Origin: Paracoccaceae bacterium
GTDB lineage: Bacteria; Pseudomonadota; Alphaproteobacteria; Rhodobacterales; Rhodobacteraceae
Direction: 5' to 3'
DNA: 10,524 nt
Assembly (NCBI GenBank): GCA_007134805.1
Contig: SLKB01000285.1
Span: 1 to 10,524, forward strand
Under the pieces are notes generated by a model. That model made no database searches. It had not been told where the DNA came from and saw only the letters and a list, made by a program, of their open reading frames with translations. Of the stretch, positions 6,715 through 10,524 are shown in pieces (the first letter of the stretch is position 1; each line of letters begins with the position of its first letter). Position numbers and translations under genes: made by a program.

Positions 6715-6912
6715 ATGACACCCATCCCCGAACATGACGCCCCCGAGACCGAAATCGTCAGCGCCATGCGCGTGAGTTGCGATGGTGGCGAGGGGGCGCT
6801 CGGGCATCCACGGGTCTGGCTGTCGCTGTCCTACGAGACCGGCATGGTTGAATGCGCCTATTGCGACAAGCGCTTCATCCATAGCGATTTCGCCGGTGAC
6901 ACGGCCGCTTGA
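6715..6912 (+). CDS. Zinc-finger domain protein, zf-CHCC (NDUFS6/complex I 13-kDa subunit type)
   Basis: This 65-residue protein carries the zf-CHCC signature. C22 in RVSCDGGEGALGHPRVWL, H31, then C47 and C50 in VECAYCDKRF give the spacing C-x8-H-x15-C-x2-C, which should bind one zinc ion. The same domain forms the mitochondrial complex I accessory subunit NDUFS6, which takes part in late complex I assembly, and many alphaproteobacteria have this short free-standing version. Whether this copy associates with NADH:ubiquinone oxidoreductase cannot be told from the window, and no nuo genes are nearby. The GAAAGG 8 nt before the ATG supports the start. Polymerase I begins 27 bp downstream on the same strand, so the two are probably co-transcribed despite no obvious functional link. 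Confidence 0.9.
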   Translation: MTPIPEHDAPETEIVSAMRVSCDGGEGALGHPRVWLSLSYETGMVECAYCDKRFIHSDFAGDTAA

Positions 6913-6928
6913 GGGGGCGTTGTACCAC

Positions 6929-6934
6929 AGGGGA
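6929..6934 (+). promoter_or_regulatory. Ribosome binding site that decides the polA start
   Basis: AGGGGA lies 5 nt before the ATG at 6940 but only 2 nt before the in-frame GTG at 6937. This favours ATG as the initiation codon, one residue shorter than the longest frame. Confidence 0.65.
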
Positions 6935-6939
6935 ACGTG

Positions 6940-9765
6940 ATGAACGATACCGCGCCGGGGTTCGGCAAGGGGTGCCATCTGCATCTAATCGACGGGTCGG
7001 CCTATATCTTCCGGGCCTATCACGCGCTGCCACCGCTCACGCGCAAATCCGACGGGTTGCCAGTGGGCGCGGTGGCCGGTTTCTGCAACATGCTCTGGAA
7101 ATATCTCGGTGAGAATGACACCAGTGCAGACGCACCGACGCATGCCGCCGTGATCTTCGACTACTCCTCGAAGACCTTCCGCAACGAGATCTACGACAAG
7201 TACAAGGCCAACCGCCCGGAGCCCCCTGAGGATCTGCGTCCGCAATTCCCGCTCACGCGCGATGCGAGCCGTGCCTTCAACCTCGCCACGATCGAGATCG
7301 AGGATTACGAGGCGGACGACATCATCGCCACGCTGGCCTGCCAAGCGCGCGACGCTGGTGGGCGGGTGACGATCATTTCGTCCGACAAGGATCTGATGCA
7401 GCTCGTCGGAGACGGGGTCGAGTTGCTCGACGCGATGAAGAACAAGCGTATCGGCGTGGCAGAGGTGGAAGAGAAATTCGGCGTGGGCCCCAACAAGGTG
7501 GTCGATGTCCAGGCGCTCGCGGGTGACTCGGTCGACAACATCCCCGGAGCACCCGGCATCGGGGTCAAGACCGCGGCCCTCCTTATCCGCGAGTTTGGCG
7601 ATCTCGAGACGCTTCTGGACCGCGCGGAGGAGATCCCCCAGACCAAGCGGCGCCAGACACTGATCGAGCATGCGGAGATGATCCGCGTCTCGAAGAAACT
7701 GGTCACGCTCGATACTCAAACCCCGCTCAAGGTCGCGCTCGAGGATCTGGAGGTCCGCCCCCCGGACGCCGATGCGCTGCTCGCCTTCCTCAACCAGATG
7801 GAATTCCGTACGCTCACGCGCCGCGTTGCCGACAAGTTCGGAACTGAACCTCCGGCTTTGCCTGCCACCCCGGCCGAGCCCCCTGCACCCGGCGGCGTGC
7901 CGGCCGCACCTGACCAGGCCAACTTCGAATCTGCGGAATATACCTGCATCTGCGATCTTGAGACCCTCGCCGAATGGGTTACCGCGATCCATGAGGCGGG
8001 CCGCGTCGCGGTCGACACCGAAACGACCTCGCTTGACGAGATGCGCGCCGATCTCGTCGGGATCTCGCTGTGCATCGAACCCGGCCGCGCGGCGTATATC
8101 CCGCTCGGCCATCGCGCGGGCGGTGCGGGGCTCTTCGATGAAAGCGGGCTCCGGGACGGGCAGATCGCACTTCAAGTTGCGCTCGACGCCCTGCGCCCGA
8201 TGCTCGAGGACGCATCGGTTCTCAAGATCGGCCAGAACATGAAATATGATGCCAAGATCTTCGCAGGGCTGGGCATCGCGGTTGCGCCAATCGACGACAC
8301 GATGCTCATGAGCTACGCGCTGCACGGCGGGTTGCACGGTCACGGCATGGACACACTCTCGGACCGCTACCTCAATCACCAGCCGATCGCGATCAAGACG
8401 CTGCTGGGCGTGGGCAAATCCGCGATCACCTTCGACAAGGTCGAGATCGAGCTCGCAACCCGCTATGCCGCAGAGGACGCCGACATCACCCTGCGCCTGT
8501 GGCAACTCTTCAAGCCGCGCCTACATGCCGCGCGTGTCACCCGCGTCTATGAGGGGCTCGAGCGCCCGCTCGTTCCGGTGCTGGCGGCGATGGAGCGTTC
8601 CGGCATCAAGGTCGACCGCGACGTGCTCTCGCGCATGTCGAACGCATTCGCGCAGAAGATGGCAGGGCTCGAGGCCGAGATCCACGCGCTTGCCGGCGAG
8701 ACATTCAATGTCGGCAGCCCCAAGCAACTGGGCGAGATCCTGTTCGACAAGATGGCACTCGAGGGTGGCAAGAAGGGCAAGACGGGCGCCTATGCGACCG
8801 GTGCCGACGTGCTCGAAGACCTCGCCGCCGAGGGGCACGAATTGCCCGCGCGCGTGCTCGACTGGCGGCAGATCGCCAAACTGAAATCGACCTACACTGA
8901 CGCGCTGCAGGACCATATCCACCCTGAGACCGGGCGCGTGCACACCTCCTATGTGATCACCGGCGCTGTCACGGGGCGGCTGTCCTCGACCGATCCGAAC
9001 CTGCAGAACATCCCAATCCGCACCGAGGAAGGTCGGCGCATCCGCACTGCCTTCGTGGCCGAGCCGGGACATCTGCTGGTCGCGCTCGACTACAGCCAGA
9101 TCGAGCTGCGCATCCTTGCGCATATCGCCGGCATCGATAGTCTCAAGGCCGCGTTTCGCGAGGGGCAAGACATTCACGCGATGACCGCCTCGCAGATGTT
9201 CGGCGTGCCGCTCGACCAGATGACCCCGGAGATCCGCCGTCAGGCCAAGGCGATCAATTTCGGCGTGATCTACGGCATCTCGGGCTATGGGCTCGCGCGC
9301 AATCTGCGCATTCCGCGGGCCGAGGCGCAGGAGTTCATCGACACCTATTTCGAGCGCTTCCCCGGGATCCGCGCCTATATGGATGACACGGTCGCCTTTG
9401 CGAAGAAACACGGGCGGGTCGAGACCCTGTTTGCCCGCCGCATCCACACGCCAGATATCAACGCCAAGGGCCCCGGCGCCGGGTTCGCGCGCCGCGCGGC
9501 AATCAATGCGCCCATCCAGGGCACGGCTGCCGACATAATCCGCCGCGCCATGATCCGGCTGCCCGAGGCTCTCGGCGAACTGCCTGCGCGGATGCTCTTG
9601 CAGGTGCATGACGAGCTTGTCTTCGAGGTGCCGGAGGACGCGGTCGCCCCAACGATCGCGCGTGTCCGCGAGGTGATGGAGGGGGCCGCTGATCCGGTCG
9701 TGCATCTCGATGTGCCGCTGGTGGTCGACGCGGGCACGGGCCACACTTGGGCGGAGGCGCATTGA
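6940..9765 (+). CDS. polA: DNA polymerase I
   Basis: This full-length 941-residue polymerase I serves Okazaki-fragment processing and excision-repair synthesis. The 5' nuclease domain (about 14-300) has D18, D74, YEADD at 123-127, SDKD at 148-151, and a helix-hairpin-helix region with D196 and D199. A Pro/Ala-rich linker lies at about 305-328. The 3'-5' exonuclease domain (about 335-525) keeps all proofreading motifs: D359-T-E361, N433-MKY-D437 and Y509-AAE-D513. The polymerase domain has motif A with D717 (DYSQIELR), motif B R767-QAK770-AINF774-GVIY778-G, and motif C HDE with D891 and E892. Phe at the O-helix position is the E. coli-like state that disfavours dideoxynucleotides. Many bacteria lose the exonuclease motifs; this copy has not. 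It follows the zf-CHCC gene by 27 bp and its stop overlaps the next start. Confidence 0.98.
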   Translation: MNDTAPGFGKGCHLHLIDGSAYIFRAYHALPPLTRKSDGLPVGAVAGFCNMLWKYLGENDTSADAPTHAAVIFDYSSKTFRNEIYDKYKANRPEPPEDLRPQFPLTRDASRAFNLATIEIEDYEADDIIATLACQARDAGGRVTIISSDKDLMQLVGDGVELLDAMKNKRIGVAEVEEKFGVGPNKVVDVQALAGDSVDNIPGAPGIGVKTAALLIREFGDLETLLDRAEEIPQTKRRQTLIEHAEMIRVSKKLVTLDTQTPLKVALEDLEVRPPDADALLAFLNQMEFRTLTRRVADKFGTEPPALPATPAEPPAPGGVPAAPDQANFESAEYTCICDLETLAEWVTAIHEAGRVAVDTETTSLDEMRADLVGISLCIEPGRAAYIPLGHRAGGAGLFDESGLRDGQIALQVALDALRPMLEDASVLKIGQNMKYDAKIFAGLGIAVAPIDDTMLMSYALHGGLHGHGMDTLSDRYLNHQPIAIKTLLGVGKSAITFDKVEIELATRYAAEDADITLRLWQLFKPRLHAARVTRVYEGLERPLVPVLAAMERSGIKVDRDVLSRMSNAFAQKMAGLEAEIHALAGETFNVGSPKQLGEILFDKMALEGGKKGKTGAYATGADVLEDLAAEGHELPARVLDWRQIAKLKSTYTDALQDHIHPETGRVHTSYVITGAVTGRLSSTDPNLQNIPIRTEEGRRIRTAFVAEPGHLLVALDYSQIELRILAHIAGIDSLKAAFREGQDIHAMTASQMFGVPLDQMTPEIRRQAKAINFGVIYGISGYGLARNLRIPRAEAQEFIDTYFERFPGIRAYMDDTVAFAKKHGRVETLFARRIHTPDINAKGPGAGFARRAAINAPIQGTAADIIRRAMIRLPEALGELPARMLLQVHDELVFEVPEDAVAPTIARVREVMEGAADPVVHLDVPLVVDAGTGHTWAEAH

Positions 9766-10524
9766 TGGCCGAGCCGCCGCGTGATCCGGGCGCTGCGCGC
9801 ATCGCCAAGGTGCTGGCGCGCGCAGGCGTCGCATCAAGGCGCGGGGCCGAGGAACTGATCGCTGCGGGACGCGTCTGCGTCAACGGCGCGCGCATCGAGA
9901 GCCCGGCGCTGAACGTCACCGACAAGGACAGGATCACGGTTGATGGCAAGCCTCTGCCGGAGCGTGAGGAAGCGCGGCTATGGCTTTATCACAAACCCGT
10001 CGGGCTGGTGACAAGCCTACGCGACGAGAAGGGTCGGCCGACTGTATTCGACAATTTGCCCGAGGGCTTGCCACGGGTAATCTCGGTTGGTCGGCTGGAT
10101 CTCACTTCCGAGGGGCTCTTGCTGCTTACCAATGACGGCGAGTTGAAACGGCGCCTTGAGTTGCCCTCGACCGGCTGGCTGCGTAAATATCGCGTCCGCG
10201 TGAACGGCACCCCCAGCGACACGACCCTTGCGCCGCTGCGCGACGGATTGTCGATCGAGGGAGAGCGTTTCCAGCCGATGATCGTCAGCATCGACCGGCA
10301 GCAGGGCGCGAATGCCTGGCTGACGATCGGGTTGCGCGAGGGGCGCAACCGCGAAATCCGTCGCGCGTTGACGGAAGTCGGGCTGAGCGTCAACCGGCTG
10401 ATCCGGATAAGCTATGGTCCGTTTCAATTGGGCAACCTGAAACCCGGCGAGGTGCAAGAGGTCAAGCGGCGCGTCCTACGTGAGCAACTGGGCGAAGGCC
10501 CTGCCAGCGCAGGGACGTCAGGGA
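9765..10524 (+). CDS. rluB: RluB/RsuA-family 16S/23S rRNA pseudouridine synthase (partial, 3' end beyond right edge)
   Basis: The frame is open from the ATG at 9765 to the window end (253 complete codons, no stop), so the C-terminus is missing. The ATG shares one base with the polA stop (TGATG), implying translational coupling. An S4 RNA-binding domain spans about residues 11-60 (RIAKVLARAGVASRRGAEEL). The catalytic domain follows, with KPVGLVTSLRDEKGRPTVFD at 77-96, the active-site GRLD at 109-112 (D112 as the nucleophile), the GLLLLTNDGELKRRL block, and GRNREIRR at 193-200. The RsuA/RluB/RluE/RluF family isomerises single uridines in rRNA. The KGRPTVF and DGELKRRL motifs look most like RluB, which targets helix 89 of 23S rRNA, but RsuA or RluE specificity cannot be excluded from the sequence. 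Confidence 0.9.
   Translation, partial: MAEPPRDPGAARIAKVLARAGVASRRGAEELIAAGRVCVNGARIESPALNVTDKDRITVDGKPLPEREEARLWLYHKPVGLVTSLRDEKGRPTVFDNLPEGLPRVISVGRLDLTSEGLLLLTNDGELKRRLELPSTGWLRKYRVRVNGTPSDTTLAPLRDGLSIEGERFQPMIVSIDRQQGANAWLTIGLREGRNREIRRALTEVGLSVNRLIRISYGPFQLGNLKPGEVQEVKRRVLREQLGEGPASAGTSG

Noticed and set aside
7855..7925. Pro/Ala-rich stretch in polA that might signal an inserted domain or frameshift
   Set aside because: It lies exactly at the junction between the 5' nuclease and 3'-5' exonuclease domains, where polymerase I linkers vary, and the frame is continuous.
6985..9837. Two long minus-strand open frames (506 and 438 residues) opposite polA
   Set aside because: They mirror the codon pattern of a GC-rich gene. 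Neither shows recognisable domains, and polA is unequivocal on the plus strand with every catalytic motif intact.
1..10524. Mobile element, CRISPR array, defence system or biosynthetic cluster
   Set aside because: No transposase, integrase, terminal repeats, regularly spaced repeats, tRNA or defence-type domains were found; the content is core housekeeping genes with uniform GC-rich codon use.

Overview
The window is a gene-dense, high-GC chromosomal segment. It reads as an alphaproteobacterium, most likely a member of the Rhodobacterales (Rhodobacteraceae/Roseobacter type). This rests on the DUF4167 gene next to prmC and prfA, on a zf-CHCC mini-protein directly ahead of polA, and on protein-level resemblance of every gene to that order. 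I could run no database search, so the taxonomic placement is inference. I see no tRNA, rRNA, IS element, prophage or CRISPR array, and no stretch of more than 300 bp without a gene. The longest gap is 213 bp (643-855).

Left block, minus strand (1-2768). A translation-termination cluster reads right to left: prfA (release factor 1), then prmC (the methyltransferase that modifies the release-factor GGQ glutamine) joined to it by an ATGA overlap, then, after 213 bp containing four inverted repeats, a DUF4167 protein that runs off the left edge.

Centre-left block, plus strand (2899-5071). Divergent from prfA is a CNNM/CorC-type membrane protein (DUF21, two CBS repeats, CorC_HlyC domain). It overlaps by 8 bp a StrF-like GT-A glycosyltransferase. 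The 3' end of that gene overlaps, tail to tail by 58 bp, a minus-strand YadG-like ABC ATPase (5014-5949) that has no permease gene in the window.

Right block, plus strand (6125-10524). This holds a small DUF805 membrane protein with a Met/His-rich loop, a 65-residue zf-CHCC zinc-finger protein, full-length DNA polymerase I with all three catalytic activities apparently intact, and an RluB/RsuA-type rRNA pseudouridine synthase. The last starts inside the polA stop codon and is cut by the right edge.

Overall this is core-genome housekeeping DNA: translation termination and rRNA modification, DNA repair and replication, and envelope or ion functions. I did not find a convincing new multi-gene system. 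The points worth a second look are small: structured leaders ahead of DUF4167 and DUF805, a 12-bp palindrome between prfA and the CNNM gene, the antisense gene overlap, the orphan ABC ATPase, the Met/His loop in the DUF805 protein, and the poorly characterised DUF4167 protein beside RF1/PrmC.
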